A DNA stretch of 64,000 bases from Hyphobacterium marinum. GTDB taxonomy: Bacteria > Pseudomonadota > Alphaproteobacteria > Caulobacterales > Maricaulaceae. Shown one piece after another: positions 7,798 through 17,141 of this stretch; within the stretch, counting starts at the first letter, position 1, and every line of letters starts with the position of its first letter. The translations under genes and the position numbers were made by a program. A model generated the notes under the pieces. It was not told the DNA's origin and did no database searches. It saw nothing but the letters and a program-made list of their open reading frames with translations. Location: NCBI RefSeq assembly GCF_036330325.1, contig NZ_JAZDRO010000003.1, forward strand, positions 310,001 through 374,000, read 5' to 3'.

Positions 7798-9513
7798 ATG
7801 AAAGCGATTTATGCCGCCCTGGCCGCGGCCGGGCTGGGACTGAGCGCCTGTTCGCAAGGCAACGAGGCCGCCACCACGATGGACACCGCCTCGGCTAACT
7901 CGGCCACGGTACAGACCGGGTCCGCGGGTACCGGCCTTCCGGATATCTCCGCTGGCAATATCGAAGCCCATATCCGTTTTTTGGCCCACGACCTGATGGG
8001 CGGCCGCGACGCGGGGTCTGAAGAATTCCTGCTGGCGGCCAATTATGTCGCGACGCAGTTCCGCCTCATGGGCCTGGAGCCCGGCGGCGATGACAATGGC
8101 TACTTCGCCATGGCCCCCTTCCAGCGGGTTTCGGTCGACGCAGACGCGTCGTCCCTGACTGTAGGTGAAGGCGCGGATGCCGTTTCCTACACGCATGGCG
8201 AGGACGTGTTCATCAGTGCCAACCCCGCGCTCGACGACGGCACGGCCACAGGCGAGGTTGTTTTCGTCGGCTACGGGCTGACCCTGCCCCATCACGACTA
8301 TGACGATTATGCCGGCATCGACGTGACGGGCCGGATTGTCGTCGTGATGAGCGGCGCGCCCGATATCATGGCGTCCGACGAGCGTTCCCACCAGCAGCGC
8401 AGTTCGACCAAGCGGGCCACGGCCGCCGCGCACGGCGCGATTGGCATGATCACGATCTCTTCGATGGGGGCCGAGCAATTTGCCAGCACCTATGGCAATT
8501 ACGTGGGCCGCTCCAGCGTGGAGCTTGCACCCGAAGCCGCCGAGGAGGCATATCGCCAGCTCGTCGCCAGCGCGACCATTTCCGCCGATGTCGCCGCCGA
8601 AATCTTCGCTGACGCTCCGATGTCGCTCGATGAGGCGGTCGCGGCGATGGAAAACGGCCCCTCCAGCTTCGCGACCGGCACAAGCGTGTCGATTACCCAG
8701 CGGTCGGTCCGCGAACTCTACGAGGAACCCAATGTCGTCGGCATCCTGCCCGGAACCGATCCCGAACTGGCCGATGAATACGTCATCCTGACCGCCCACC
8801 TCGACCATATCGGCACCTTCCCCGAGGAACAGACCGGCGTGATCAGCGGCTGCCGCGTATCAGGTCCCGAAGACCACATCTGCAACGGTGCCGTGGACAA
8901 CGCTTCGGGCGTTTCGGTGATGCTCGAAACCGCCCGCACCTTCATGGAAGAAGGCGCGCCGCGCCGGTCCGTCGTCTTCGTTGCCCTCGCGGCCGAGGAG
9001 AAGGGCTTGCTGGGCTCGGAGTATTTCTCAACCAATCCGACCGTGCCGCATGACGCCATGGTCGCGAATGTCAATCTGGACATGCCGGTTATCGTCTATG
9101 AGTTCTCTGACGTGATCGCGTTTGGTGCCGAACGGTCCGAACTCGGCCCGATCGCCACACGCGCCGCCGCACGCCTGGGGGTAACGATCAGCGATGACCC
9201 GATCCCGCAGCAGAACCTCTTCGTTCGGTCCGATCACTACAATTTCGTGCGCCAGGGCGTCCCGTCCCTGTTTCTGATGACGGGATTCTCCTCGCCCAAC
9301 CCGGCCTGGGACGAAGGTGAAGGCTTCATGGGCTTTCTCAACACCCACTATCACCGGGCCAGCGACCAGCTCGATCTCGACCTGCTCTATGACCAGGCGG
9401 CCAAGTTCGCGAACATTAACTACATCATCGCGCGCGAAATCGCAGATGCCGACGAGGCGCTGACCTGGAATGAGGGTGATTTCTTCGGCGAGTATTTCGG
9501 CTCCGGAGACTGA
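7798..9513 (+). CDS. M28-family zinc aminopeptidase lipoprotein with PA-like insert
   Basis: 571-residue exported peptidase. The lipobox LGLSAC near residue 18 predicts a lipid anchor, unlike the M28 protein at 2646. Metal and catalytic residues are complete: His334 (TAHLDH), Asp367 (AVDNASG), Glu400-Glu401 (AAEEKG), Asp428 (NLDMP) and His519 (YHRASDQ). A PA-like insert fills about residues 115-300, and extra Cys in SGCRVSGPEDHICNG may form a disulfide near the active site. The ATG at 7798 is preferred to one six bases earlier because GGGAG is then six bases away. It probably acts in peptide uptake or nutrition from the envelope surface. Confidence 0.92.
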   Translation: MKAIYAALAAAGLGLSACSQGNEAATTMDTASANSATVQTGSAGTGLPDISAGNIEAHIRFLAHDLMGGRDAGSEEFLLAANYVATQFRLMGLEPGGDDNGYFAMAPFQRVSVDADASSLTVGEGADAVSYTHGEDVFISANPALDDGTATGEVVFVGYGLTLPHHDYDDYAGIDVTGRIVVVMSGAPDIMASDERSHQQRSSTKRATAAAHGAIGMITISSMGAEQFASTYGNYVGRSSVELAPEAAEEAYRQLVASATISADVAAEIFADAPMSLDEAVAAMENGPSSFATGTSVSITQRSVRELYEEPNVVGILPGTDPELADEYVILTAHLDHIGTFPEEQTGVISGCRVSGPEDHICNGAVDNASGVSVMLETARTFMEEGAPRRSVVFVALAAEEKGLLGSEYFSTNPTVPHDAMVANVNLDMPVIVYEFSDVIAFGAERSELGPIATRAAARLGVTISDDPIPQQNLFVRSDHYNFVRQGVPSLFLMTGFSSPNPAWDEGEGFMGFLNTHYHRASDQLDLDLLYDQAAKFANINYIIAREIADADEALTWNEGDFFGEYFGSGD

Positions 9514-9552
9514 GTGTTAACCCGGCCATCAACGGGCCCGGTGTAAAACTTC

Positions 9553-9585
9553 AGGGTGCGCGGCGTTTCCATCACCGCGCACCCT
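9553..9585 (+). terminator. strong hairpin after M28 peptidase gene
   Basis: An 11-base perfect stem (AGGGTGCGCGG with its complement) around an 11-base loop lies 40 bases after the peptidase stop and 40 bases before map. No T-run follows, so it may slow or process transcripts rather than end them. Confidence 0.5.
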
Positions 9586-9625
9586 CGCTATATGTGCCAC
9601 AGACAAGCCATTACGAAGACGATCA

Positions 9626-10459
9626 ATGAACCTCGCCTACGACATCCAGGAAGACGACGACACGCTGACCCGCGACGGGCGGATCAAGCTGCATGACGCG
9701 GCCGGGTTTGAAGGCATGCGCAAGGCGGGCCGTCTGGCGGCCGAGACGCTCGATTACATCATCCCCCATGTGCAGCCCGGAGTGACGACGCAGGCAATCG
9801 ATGACCTGATCCGCGAATACATGCTCGACCATGGCGGCGTGCCGGCCACGCTCGGCTATCGCGGCTACACCAAGTCGTCCTGCACCTCGATCAACCATGT
9901 CGTCTGCCATGGCATTCCGGGAACAAAGCCGCTGAAGGATGGCGATATCGTCAATATCGACGTCACCGCCATCGTCGATGGCTGGCATGGTGACACCAGC
10001 CGCATGTATGTCGCCGGTGAGTCGCGCCGGAAGTCCGAACGCCTGATCGACGTGACCTATGAGGCGATGATGGCGGGCATCCGCTCGATCAAGCCGGGCA
10101 TTACGCTCGGTGACCTCGGCGCGACGATCCAGACCTATGCCGAACTCAACCGCTGTTCCGTGGTCAAGGATTTCTGCGGCCATGGCATTGGCCGCATCTT
10201 CCACGACACGCCGAACATCCTTCACTATGGCCGCAAGGGCGAAGGTGCCGAGTTGAGACCCGGCATGTTCTTCACCGTCGAACCGATGCTGAACCTTGGG
10301 CGCGCGGACGTGAAAATCCTCGCTGATGGCTGGACGGCGGTGACGCGCGACAAGTCGCTGTCGGCGCAGTTCGAGCATTCGGTGGGCGTCACCGAGGACG
10401 GGGTGGAAATCTTCACCGAGTCCCCGACCGGGCAGCACAAGCCCCCCTATTCCGGCTGA
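9626..10459 (+). CDS. map: methionine aminopeptidase, type I
   Basis: Removes the initiator methionine from nascent proteins. It is 277 residues, slightly longer at the N-terminus than the E. coli enzyme, as is common in alphaproteobacteria. Di-metal ligands are visible in NIDVTAIVDGWHGDTS (two Asp), GHGIGR (His), TVEPM (Glu) and QFEHS (Glu). The substrate-positioning His is in VVCHGIPG. radC follows after 11 bases in the same direction, so the two are probably co-transcribed. Confidence 0.97.
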   Translation: MNLAYDIQEDDDTLTRDGRIKLHDAAGFEGMRKAGRLAAETLDYIIPHVQPGVTTQAIDDLIREYMLDHGGVPATLGYRGYTKSSCTSINHVVCHGIPGTKPLKDGDIVNIDVTAIVDGWHGDTSRMYVAGESRRKSERLIDVTYEAMMAGIRSIKPGITLGDLGATIQTYAELNRCSVVKDFCGHGIGRIFHDTPNILHYGRKGEGAELRPGMFFTVEPMLNLGRADVKILADGWTAVTRDKSLSAQFEHSVGVTEDGVEIFTESPTGQHKPPYSG

Positions 10460-10470
10460 ACCGGGACGGC

Positions 10471-11160
10471 ATGGCGGGCGCGGACGGAACTCCCCATCAT
10501 GCCGGTCACCGTGACCGACTGCGGGCTCGCTTCACCAGCGCGGGCGGGGATGCCCTCGCTGACTACGAGCTGCTCGAACTCTTCCTGTTCAACGCGATCC
10601 CGCGCCGCGACGTCAAACCGCTCGCCAAGGAACTGATCGCCGCCTTCGGTGATCTTGGCGGCGTGGCGGCGGCCCCGATCGAGCGCCTCACCGAAATCAA
10701 GGGCGTTTCGGCGCGTGTCGCGGCCGATCTGAAACTCCTGCAGGCGATCTCGGCGCGCATGGCCCGCGAAGGCGTCATCGACAAGCCGGTGGTCTCGTCC
10801 TGGTCGGCGCTCGTCAATTACTGCCGCACCGCGCTCCAGCATGAGCGTACAGAACAATTCCGCGTCCTCTTTCTCGACAAGAAGAACCGCCTCATCGCCG
10901 ACGAAATCATGAGCCGCGGCACGGTCGATCACGCCCCGGTCTTCCCGCGCGAAGTGGTCAAACGCGCCCTCGCCCACGAGGCCAGCGCCATTATCCTCGT
11001 TCACAACCATCCCTCTGGCGATCCGACCCCCAGCCATTCCGACGTGGTGATGACCAAGAAGATGGCCGAGGCCGCCCAGCCCTTCGACATCGTCCTGCAC
11101 GACCACCTGGTGATCGGTCGCGAAACCACGGCCAGCTTCAAACAGCTGGGGCTTATTTAG
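10471..11160 (+). CDS. radC: RadC family JAB/MPN-domain protein
   Basis: 229 residues. The N-terminal part holds a helix-hairpin-helix-like segment (LTEIKGVSARVAADLKLL). The C-terminal part is a JAB1/MPN-like zinc hydrolase fold with the family signature HNHPSGDPTPSHSD near residues 178-191, including both His and the final Asp. RadC proteins were once linked to DNA repair, but their true role is unsettled. The gene follows map closely; a palindromic repeat follows its stop. Confidence 0.95.
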   Translation: MAGADGTPHHAGHRDRLRARFTSAGGDALADYELLELFLFNAIPRRDVKPLAKELIAAFGDLGGVAAAPIERLTEIKGVSARVAADLKLLQAISARMAREGVIDKPVVSSWSALVNYCRTALQHERTEQFRVLFLDKKNRLIADEIMSRGTVDHAPVFPREVVKRALAHEASAIILVHNHPSGDPTPSHSDVVMTKKMAEAAQPFDIVLHDHLVIGRETTASFKQLGLI

Positions 11161-11164
11161 GGGT

Positions 11165-11283
11165 TCTCCCCCTCTCCCCTTGAGATAGGGGAGAGGGCCG
11201 GGGTGAGGGGTTGGTGACAGGCTGGCGCCTTGTTCTGCTGGACCCCCTCACCTCAATCCTCTCTCCCAAGGGGGAGAGGAGGA
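11165..11283. repeat. compound palindromic intergenic repeat, copy 1
   Basis: A CCCTCTCCCCTT...GGGGAGAGGG hairpin is followed by GGTGAGGGG and, after a variable centre, by its counterpart CCCCTCACC and a second CTCTCCC...GGGGGAGAGG hairpin. The same architecture recurs near 13667-13774 and 58105-58222, and half of it near 54880-54925. All copies are intergenic. Elements of this kind are widespread in alphaproteobacteria. A further 85 bases to the thrC start show nothing else that I recognise. Confidence 0.8.
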
Positions 11284-11368
11284 AACTGCACCCCTTGTCC
11301 CCTCGCCTCTCGCGATGACAAGATCACCGCACGCCGGTAGGTCCCGGCACGGGCGGCCGGGACAGGCG

Positions 11369-12589
11369 ATGAGTTTCGCGAATTTCTTCACCCATCTCGA
11401 ATGCTCGGCGAATGGTGAGCGCTATTCGAAGGATCAGCCGCACAACCTTTCCGACGCCGGTAAGCCGCTGCTGGCGCGCTATGACCTGGAGAAGGCGAAG
11501 CCGCTGCTCGACCGCGGCGAAATCTGGTCGCGCGAGGGCGGGTTCTGGAAATGGCGCGAGCTGTTACCCGTCGCGCGCGACGCGGACGTCGTCGCGCTGG
11601 GAGAAGTCGACACGCCGCTGATCGACGTACCCGCGACCATGCGTGCCTGCGGAGGCACGGGCCGCCTGATCGTCAAGGACGAGGGCCGCCTGCCCACGGG
11701 GAGCTTCAAGGCGCGCGGCCTGGCACTCGCCGTGGCGATGGCGAAGTCCTATGGCCTGTCACGCCTCGCCATGCCGACGAATGGCAATGCCGGTGCAGCG
11801 CTGTCGGCCTATGCCAGCCGCGCTGGCATGGAAAGCTGGAGCTTCGCGCCGGAGGACACGCCGGAAGTCAATTTGCGCGAGATCGCCCTGCATGGCGGGC
11901 ATGTCACCCAAGTCAACGGTTTCATCCATCATTGCGGTGCGCTGGTCGCGGCGGGCAAGGACGCGATGGGCTGGTTTGATGTCTCGACGCTGAAAGAGCC
12001 CTACCGGATCGAGGGCAAGAAGACGATGGGGCTGGAGCTGTGCGCCCAGATGGGCTGGTCACTGCCCGATGCCATCCTCTATCCCACCGGCGGCGGCACC
12101 GGCCTAATCGGCATGTGGAAGGCTTTCGACGAGATGGAAGCGCTCGGCTGGATCGGTCCTGAACGCCCGAAAATGATCGCGGTTCAGGCGGCCGGCTGCG
12201 CGCCCATCGTCAAGGCGTATGAGGCCGGCGAAACCCACGCCGAGGAGTGTCTGGACCCGCACACGAAGGCGATGGGCATCCGCGTGCCCAAGGCCATCGG
12301 CGACTTCCTGATTCTCGATGCGGTGCGCCGGAACGGCGGCTTTGCCATTGCGGTTGATGAAAACGCCATTGAAGACGCCCGCACGCTCTGCGGCCGTGAA
12401 GACGGCCTCCTCCTCTGCCCGGAAGGCGCGGCGACGCTCGCCGCTTACAGGCAGGCGGTGGCGGACAGACGGTTGGAGTCCGACGCGACGGCCATGTTGT
12501 TCAACTGCGGCAATGGCCTCAAATACCCTATGCCGGACCGCGCGAAAACGCTGGATCGGCATGAAGAGGTGGATTGGGGAAAATATTAG
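11369..12589 (+). CDS. thrC: threonine synthase (PLP-dependent, plant/archaeal type)
   Basis: Converts O-phosphohomoserine to threonine. 406 residues from the ATG at 11369. The PLP lysine is in TGSFKARG (about residue 115), the phosphate loop is PTGGGTGLIG, and the cofactor-site asparagine is in PTNGNAG. The N-terminal region LECSANGERY...LSDAGKPLLARYDLEK matches the zinc-ribbon-like lead of this subfamily, but three of its four usual cysteines are gone, which many active homologues also show. The last 36 codons are repeated at 13561 with 91% base identity, and the present C-terminus (DWGKY) may have come with an inserted segment; see the insert entry. Function should be intact. Confidence 0.92.
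   Translation: MSFANFFTHLECSANGERYSKDQPHNLSDAGKPLLARYDLEKAKPLLDRGEIWSREGGFWKWRELLPVARDADVVALGEVDTPLIDVPATMRACGGTGRLIVKDEGRLPTGSFKARGLALAVAMAKSYGLSRLAMPTNGNAGAALSAYASRAGMESWSFAPEDTPEVNLREIALHGGHVTQVNGFIHHCGALVAAGKDAMGWFDVSTLKEPYRIEGKKTMGLELCAQMGWSLPDAILYPTGGGTGLIGMWKAFDEMEALGWIGPERPKMIAVQAAGCAPIVKAYEAGETHAEECLDPHTKAMGIRVPKAIGDFLILDAVRRNGGFAIAVDENAIEDARTLCGREDGLLLCPEGAATLAAYRQAVADRRLESDATAMLFNCGNGLKYPMPDRAKTLDRHEEVDWGKY
12482..12580 (+). repeat. direct repeat, thrC 3' end, proximal copy
   Basis: These 99 bases inside the 3' end of thrC match 13561-13659 at 90 positions. Most of the nine differences lie at third codon positions and are silent, so both copies evolved as working gene ends before they came together. 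Identity stops sharply at GGATTGGGGA, right before the stop codon. The two copies bracket 980 bases. Confidence 0.9.
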
Positions 12590-13560
12590 AATTGCGCGTG
12601 TCTTCAAACTCGATGGCTTGATGACATCAGACGGCCCATTTCACACTTACGAGACAGAACAGCACATATATTGCATTAGTCCAATTCTACTTCATTCGCG
12701 GCTAGTGCATCATTGTATGAACGCTGCAAAATAAGAGTTCGAGTATCGCCTTGCTTTTGCACCACTACCAACATCCCACTAAAGTCTTCCAGCGCGGGTA
12801 CCCAAACTAGGCCGGTGATATTGCCGCCGGGGGGAAGAGACCCCATTGCCAGCGATCTGCGACGAAAGGCTTCTGTGACCCGTTCTTGCCGATCCATGCG
12901 GCTAAGCCAACGATATGCTCCAATTCCTCCTGCTATCAACGTTGCTGGCGGGAACACAAATGCGCCAACAATCATGCCGCCAGCAGAAAGCGTCGCTCCC
13001 TCCACCACCATCCGCGCGGTACTGGGCTGGTCCAGTAATTCCAACCCTGAACTTGCAACCTGCAGTATGGCACCGGTCCCTAATTGCTGGCGAACTTCTG
13101 TGACGTGAATCGTGCTATCTGAATTGTTGGACACCCGAAGTGTGACTTGTATCCAGTTCGGGTCACCCGGAATAAACCCTTCGTCGTCATAAAGTGTTAC
13201 TGCCAAGACTTCTGACAGGACACCTGCATCCTCTGCAGACTGAAACTCGAAGGACTGGTTCTCAAAATTGACCGTTGGTTGATTGCCAAACGAGGTCATC
13301 CCCGACATCGCGCAACCCGTTGCAAACATGACAATAAATGCGGATACAATTGCTTTCTTCATAAATCTCCCCAACGTAAATCTAATATAAGGATAAGAAT
13401 TAAATGTGGTGAGTCAACATGGACGCAATTCATTGAATTATTTAAAGACCTACCGGTCACGGCAAGCACTCGCATTGCGGCGACTTGGTATCAAAACCGT
13501 ACGGATTGCGGCCAGTAGGCCACTGCCACCAACCAGCCAACTCCGACAACGGGTTGAAAT
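12581..13560. mobile_element. low-G+C insert bracketed by duplicated thrC 3' ends
   Basis: About 980 bases with G+C visibly lower than the flanks (48% in two 60-base stretches counted by hand, against a G+C-rich background). It holds one minus-strand lipoprotein gene and about 200 bases of non-coding A+T-rich DNA at its right side. There is no recombinase. The arrangement is what a 3'-end-targeting integration, or homologous capture from a related strain, would leave: an intact gene with a foreign end, a cargo, and a displaced original end. Mechanism is inference. Confidence 0.5.
12676..13362 (-). CDS. hypothetical lipoprotein, cargo of the thrC-linked insert
   Basis: 228 residues from the ATG at 13362, which has GGGGAGA five bases upstream. 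MKKAIVSAFIVMFATGC is a typical lipoprotein signal with Cys17 as anchor. A beta-rich region (residues about 25-120, including VTLRVSNNSDSTIHV) precedes a glycine-rich hydrophobic stretch near residues 128-150 that could insert into a membrane, and a C-terminal part ending NEVELD. The codon use is clearly more A+T-rich than that of neighbours, which points to recent acquisition. I do not recognise a family. It is the only gene in the segment between the two thrC ends and is convergent to thrC. Confidence 0.72.
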   Translation of the reverse strand: MKKAIVSAFIVMFATGCAMSGMTSFGNQPTVNFENQSFEFQSAEDAGVLSEVLAVTLYDDEGFIPGDPNWIQVTLRVSNNSDSTIHVTEVRQQLGTGAILQVASSGLELLDQPSTARMVVEGATLSAGGMIVGAFVFPPATLIAGGIGAYRWLSRMDRQERVTEAFRRRSLAMGSLPPGGNITGLVWVPALEDFSGMLVVVQKQGDTRTLILQRSYNDALAANEVELD

Positions 13561-13668
13561 GACGCGACGGCCATGATGTTCAACTGCGGCAATGGCCTCA
13601 AATATCCGATGCCTGATCGCGCCAAGACGCTGAACCGGCATGAAGAGGTGGATTGGGGAGCTCTCTGA
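13561..13668 (+). pseudogene. orphaned 3' end of thrC
   Basis: 36 codons matching the end of thrC (NCGNGLKYPMPDRAKTLNRH, then the family ending DWG) with stop TGA at 13666-13668. No start codon or upstream gene body is attached. It ends DWGAL and runs straight into a palindromic repeat of the genome's own type, which suggests that this is the ancestral end of the resident thrC and that the other copy came in with the insert. Confidence 0.85.
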
Positions 13669-13774
13669 CCCCCTCACCCGGCCCTGACGGGCCACCCTCT
13701 CCCTCGAGGGAGAGGGTTGGAACGCGCGGACCTGTTTCCCTCTCCCTGCAGGGAGAGGGTCAGGGTGAGGGGTC
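13667..13774. repeat. compound palindromic intergenic repeat, copy 2
   Basis: Outer arms GACCCCCTCACCC and GGGTGAGGGGTC enclose two near-identical perfect hairpins, CCCTCTCCCTCGAGGGAGAGG-type and CCCTCTCCCTGCAGGGAGAGG-type. It overlaps the stop of the orphaned thrC end. Bases 13775-13844 before purB hold nothing else recognisable. Confidence 0.82.
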
Positions 13775-13844
13775 TTCCTCTTGACCAAAGCCCCTGCCCG
13801 GCCCATCACGCCGCCCATCCGCGACGCGCAATGACGAGGCTGCC

Positions 13845-15146
13845 ATGATCCCCCGCTATACCCGTCCCGAAATGGCGGCCATCTGGTCGGACGCCAACAA
13901 GTACCGGATCTGGTATCTGATCGAGGCGCACGCGACCGAGAAGCTCGCCGAGCTGGGCGTTGTCCCGGCCAGCGCGGCCGAGGCCGTGTGGAAAGCCAAA
14001 GACTCCGAATTCTCGGTCGCGCGGATCGACGAGATCGAGGCCGAGGTCAAACACGACGTCATCGCCTTTCTGACGCATCTGGCTGAATTCATCGGGCCGG
14101 ACAGCCGTTTCGTCCATCAGGGGCTGACGAGTTCCGACGTGCTCGATACCTGTTTGGCGGTTCAACTGCGCGACAGCGCCGACCTCTTGCTCGCCGGACT
14201 CGACCGGGTGCTCGCCGCGCTGAAAACCCGCGCCGAGGAACACAAATACACGGTCTGCATCGGGCGCAGCCACGGCATCCACGCCGAGCCGACGACGATG
14301 GGGCTGAAATTCGCGCGCTTTTATGCCGAGTTCGCCCGCAACCGCGAGCGCCTGGTGCGCGCCCGCGAGGAAATCGCGACCTGCGCCATTTCCGGCGCGG
14401 TCGGCACTTTCGCCAATATCGATCCGCGCGTCGAAGCCCATGTCGCCGAGCAGATGGGTCTGTCGGTCGAACCCGTCTCGACCCAGGTCATCCCCCGCGA
14501 CCGCCACGCCAACTATTTTGCCGTGCTGGGCCTCATCGCCTCGGCGATCGAGAATCTCGCCATCGAGGTCCGTCACCTCCAGCGTTCGGAAGTCCGTGAG
14601 GCGCAGGAATATTTCTCGAAGGGCCAGAAGGGCTCGTCGGCCATGCCGCACAAGCGCAACCCGATCCTGACTGAAAACCTGACCGGTCAGGCGCGCCTCG
14701 TGCGTTCAGCCGTCACCCCGGCGATGGAGAATGTCGCCCTCTGGCACGAGCGGGACATCTCCCACTCCTCGGTGGAACGCGGGATCGGACCGGACGCCAA
14801 CGTCCATCTCGATTTCGCCCTGCACCGCACCGCCGGCATGATCGAAAAGCTGATCGTCCATGCCGACCGCTGCCGGGAAAATCTCGAGGCCTATGGCGGT
14901 ATCCACAATTCCCAGCGCATCCTGCTGGCGCTGACCCAGGCCGGAGCCTCTCGGGAGGACTCCTACCGGCTGGTTCAGCGCAATGGGATGAAGACCTGGG
15001 ATGAGGGCGGAAAGCTGGTCGACCACTTAAAGGCCGACGACGAGGTCACGACGCTGCTCTCGACCGAGCAGATCGATGCGTGTTTCGACGAGGCCTATCA
15101 CCTCAAGCATGTCGATACGATTTTCGCGCGCGTGTTCGCGAACTAA
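13845..15146 (+). CDS. purB: adenylosuccinate lyase
   Basis: 433-residue enzyme for two purine steps: release of fumarate from SAICAR and from adenylosuccinate. The fumarase/aspartase superfamily signature GSSAMPHKRNP is present near residue 263, with TSSDVLDT and the catalytic His region GRSHGIHAEPT earlier. The length is standard for the short bacterial type. purC, purS, purQ and purL lie 5-11 kb downstream on the same strand, separated by unrelated genes. Confidence 0.97.
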   Translation: MIPRYTRPEMAAIWSDANKYRIWYLIEAHATEKLAELGVVPASAAEAVWKAKDSEFSVARIDEIEAEVKHDVIAFLTHLAEFIGPDSRFVHQGLTSSDVLDTCLAVQLRDSADLLLAGLDRVLAALKTRAEEHKYTVCIGRSHGIHAEPTTMGLKFARFYAEFARNRERLVRAREEIATCAISGAVGTFANIDPRVEAHVAEQMGLSVEPVSTQVIPRDRHANYFAVLGLIASAIENLAIEVRHLQRSEVREAQEYFSKGQKGSSAMPHKRNPILTENLTGQARLVRSAVTPAMENVALWHERDISHSSVERGIGPDANVHLDFALHRTAGMIEKLIVHADRCRENLEAYGGIHNSQRILLALTQAGASREDSYRLVQRNGMKTWDEGGKLVDHLKADDEVTTLLSTEQIDACFDEAYHLKHVDTIFARVFAN

Positions 15147-15302
15147 AGACACACAAGCGCATAATCCAGACCCAACAAACGCCTGAAATCTGCTTTGGTT
15201 CCATTCACTTGCTGCATTTTTTCACTGCAGTGAGTTGGAACAACCCGCCGGGTTTCCGGCGTTCCTTTGTCAAAGTGTTGAACACGGGACAAAGGTGCCG
15301 AC

Positions 15303-17120
15303 ATGCTGTTTTCCAAGTCGATTCTGATCGCAACCAGCGCCGCAGCCGCGCTCGTGGCGGGCACGACCGCGATGACCACCCAATCGAACTCCGCGACGCC
15401 CGCCCCCTTCTTCAGCGAGGCCGGCATTGCCGTCTCGCAAGCCGATATTGTCGGCGAACAGGCTGGCCCGAGCGGTGTCATCCCGGCGGGCAGTGTCTCG
15501 GCCCTGATCGAAACCGGGTTGATGGAAGCCGCCCCCTCGCCCGACACCGTCGAAGCAGCAGAAAGCCAGCCCTCCCCGCTTCTCGAGGCGTATGCCACCC
15601 GCATTTTTGATCCGATCTGGTCGCGGTCCGGTGCCCGGGACCTGCAGGTGTTTTTGCGTGACGCGGAACGGCGCGGCATCGCCGTTGATCCGGCGCTGAT
15701 GGACCGCGTCGACCTGGCGGTGAATGCCCTTGCCAGCCGCAATCCGGCTGAACGCGCCGAAGCGGACATATTGTTGTCCCGGGTTTTCATTGCCGCGGCG
15801 GATCACATGCGTAACGGCCCGCTCAACGATGTTCCGGAACTGACTGCCCAGATTGAAGCGGTCGACCCTGAACCGCTGCATCGCCAGCTCGCTTTCGCGG
15901 GTGAAGGCCGTTTTGACTATCGCGACCTTGACCCGGCCCATCCCGAATATACGGCCCTGCTGGAGGCACGAGAAATCTACGTGCGGCACGTTGAACAGGG
16001 CGGGTTTACGCCCGTTCCGGACATCGAAGGCGCGCTGGAGCTCGGCGACGAACACGCGGTGCTGGAAACCGTGCGCCAGCGCTTGCGGGAAGAAGGCTTC
16101 GCACCCGAGCCGAGCCGGCTCATGCTGTTTGCAGAGAACGCCCCATCCCACATGAAGGAAAGCGAGACGCCGGAAGATGACGCCGAGGACGCGGTTCCGG
16201 CCAGCCACCGCTTTGATGCCGCGCTGGAAGCGGCGCTCATCGACTTCCAGGAACATAACGGGCTGGAGACGGACGGCGTGCTGGGGCCGAATACGATCGC
16301 CGCACTGAATGTCACCGCCGAGGAGAAGCTGGCGCGGATTGACGCCAATCTGGAGCGCTGGCGCTGGGCACCGCGCGACTTTGGCGACACCCATGTCCGC
16401 GTGAACATCCCGGCCTTCCGGGTCGACGGCTATGAAAATGCCCGCGCGACAATCTCGATGCGGTCGATTGTCGGTATGCGCAGCCGCCAGACGCCGATCT
16501 TCTCGGACTCCATCGAGCACATCGTGGCCAATCCACGCTGGTATGTCCCGGAAAGCATCCTGCAGCGCGACAAGCTGGACGACATTCGCAGCAATCCCGA
16601 TTTTCTGGCCAATGGCGGCTATTACGTCCTCGACCGCCAGACCGGCGAGCGCGTCGATGGAAGCCTCATTGACTGGAACGCGGAAGGCGTAGCGGACCAA
16701 TACCGCCTGGTGCAGAACCCGAGCGCCCGCAATGCGCTGGGACCGGTGAAAATCATGTTCCCCAACCGGCACTCGGTCTATCTGCACGGCACGCCGAGCC
16801 AGTCGCTTTTTGACCGCTCGATCCGCGCCTTCTCGTCGGGCTGTATCCGCCTGGAACATCCTGAAGACATGGCGCGCTGGGTCGCCCGGGCCGGTGGTGC
16901 GGACGCGGGCGTCACCGCGATGAACGCGGCCTGGGACACGGGCGAAGAGCTGCGTGTCGATCTGGATCGCCCCATTCCTGTCTATATTCTCTACTACACG
17001 GTTGAGATGGACGATCAGGGCGGGGTGATGTTCCACCGCGACATTTATGATCGCGACGAGGCGCTGATTACGGCCCTCGCCGAGTGGGAACTCACGCTGC
17101 CCGGTAATGGCGAAAGCTGA
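15303..17120 (+). CDS. L,D-transpeptidase, YcbB/LdtD type
   Basis: Exported 605-residue enzyme that would form 3-3 cross-links in peptidoglycan or attach proteins to it. An N-terminal signal/anchor (MLFSKSILIATSAAAALVAG) is followed by a low-complexity linker, a scaffold region, a peptidoglycan-binding domain near residues 300-340 (LIDFQEHNGLETDGVLGPNT) and a YkuD domain. In the latter the catalytic Cys514 lies in FSSGCIRLEHP, with the His in VYLHGTPS upstream. The next gene, an M15-type peptidase, follows after 21 bases and is probably in the same operon, giving a pair of wall-remodelling enzymes. Confidence 0.93.
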   Translation: MLFSKSILIATSAAAALVAGTTAMTTQSNSATPAPFFSEAGIAVSQADIVGEQAGPSGVIPAGSVSALIETGLMEAAPSPDTVEAAESQPSPLLEAYATRIFDPIWSRSGARDLQVFLRDAERRGIAVDPALMDRVDLAVNALASRNPAERAEADILLSRVFIAAADHMRNGPLNDVPELTAQIEAVDPEPLHRQLAFAGEGRFDYRDLDPAHPEYTALLEAREIYVRHVEQGGFTPVPDIEGALELGDEHAVLETVRQRLREEGFAPEPSRLMLFAENAPSHMKESETPEDDAEDAVPASHRFDAALEAALIDFQEHNGLETDGVLGPNTIAALNVTAEEKLARIDANLERWRWAPRDFGDTHVRVNIPAFRVDGYENARATISMRSIVGMRSRQTPIFSDSIEHIVANPRWYVPESILQRDKLDDIRSNPDFLANGGYYVLDRQTGERVDGSLIDWNAEGVADQYRLVQNPSARNALGPVKIMFPNRHSVYLHGTPSQSLFDRSIRAFSSGCIRLEHPEDMARWVARAGGADAGVTAMNAAWDTGEELRVDLDRPIPVYILYYTVEMDDQGGVMFHRDIYDRDEALITALAEWELTLPGNGES

Positions 17121-17141
17121 TATCGAGCGAGACCAGACGAC

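Noticed and set aside
13279..13518. 79-residue plus-strand frame in the thrC-linked insert
   Set aside because: It overlaps the start of the supported lipoprotein gene, lacks a ribosome site and has no recognisable pattern; a recombinase remnant was considered but not supported.
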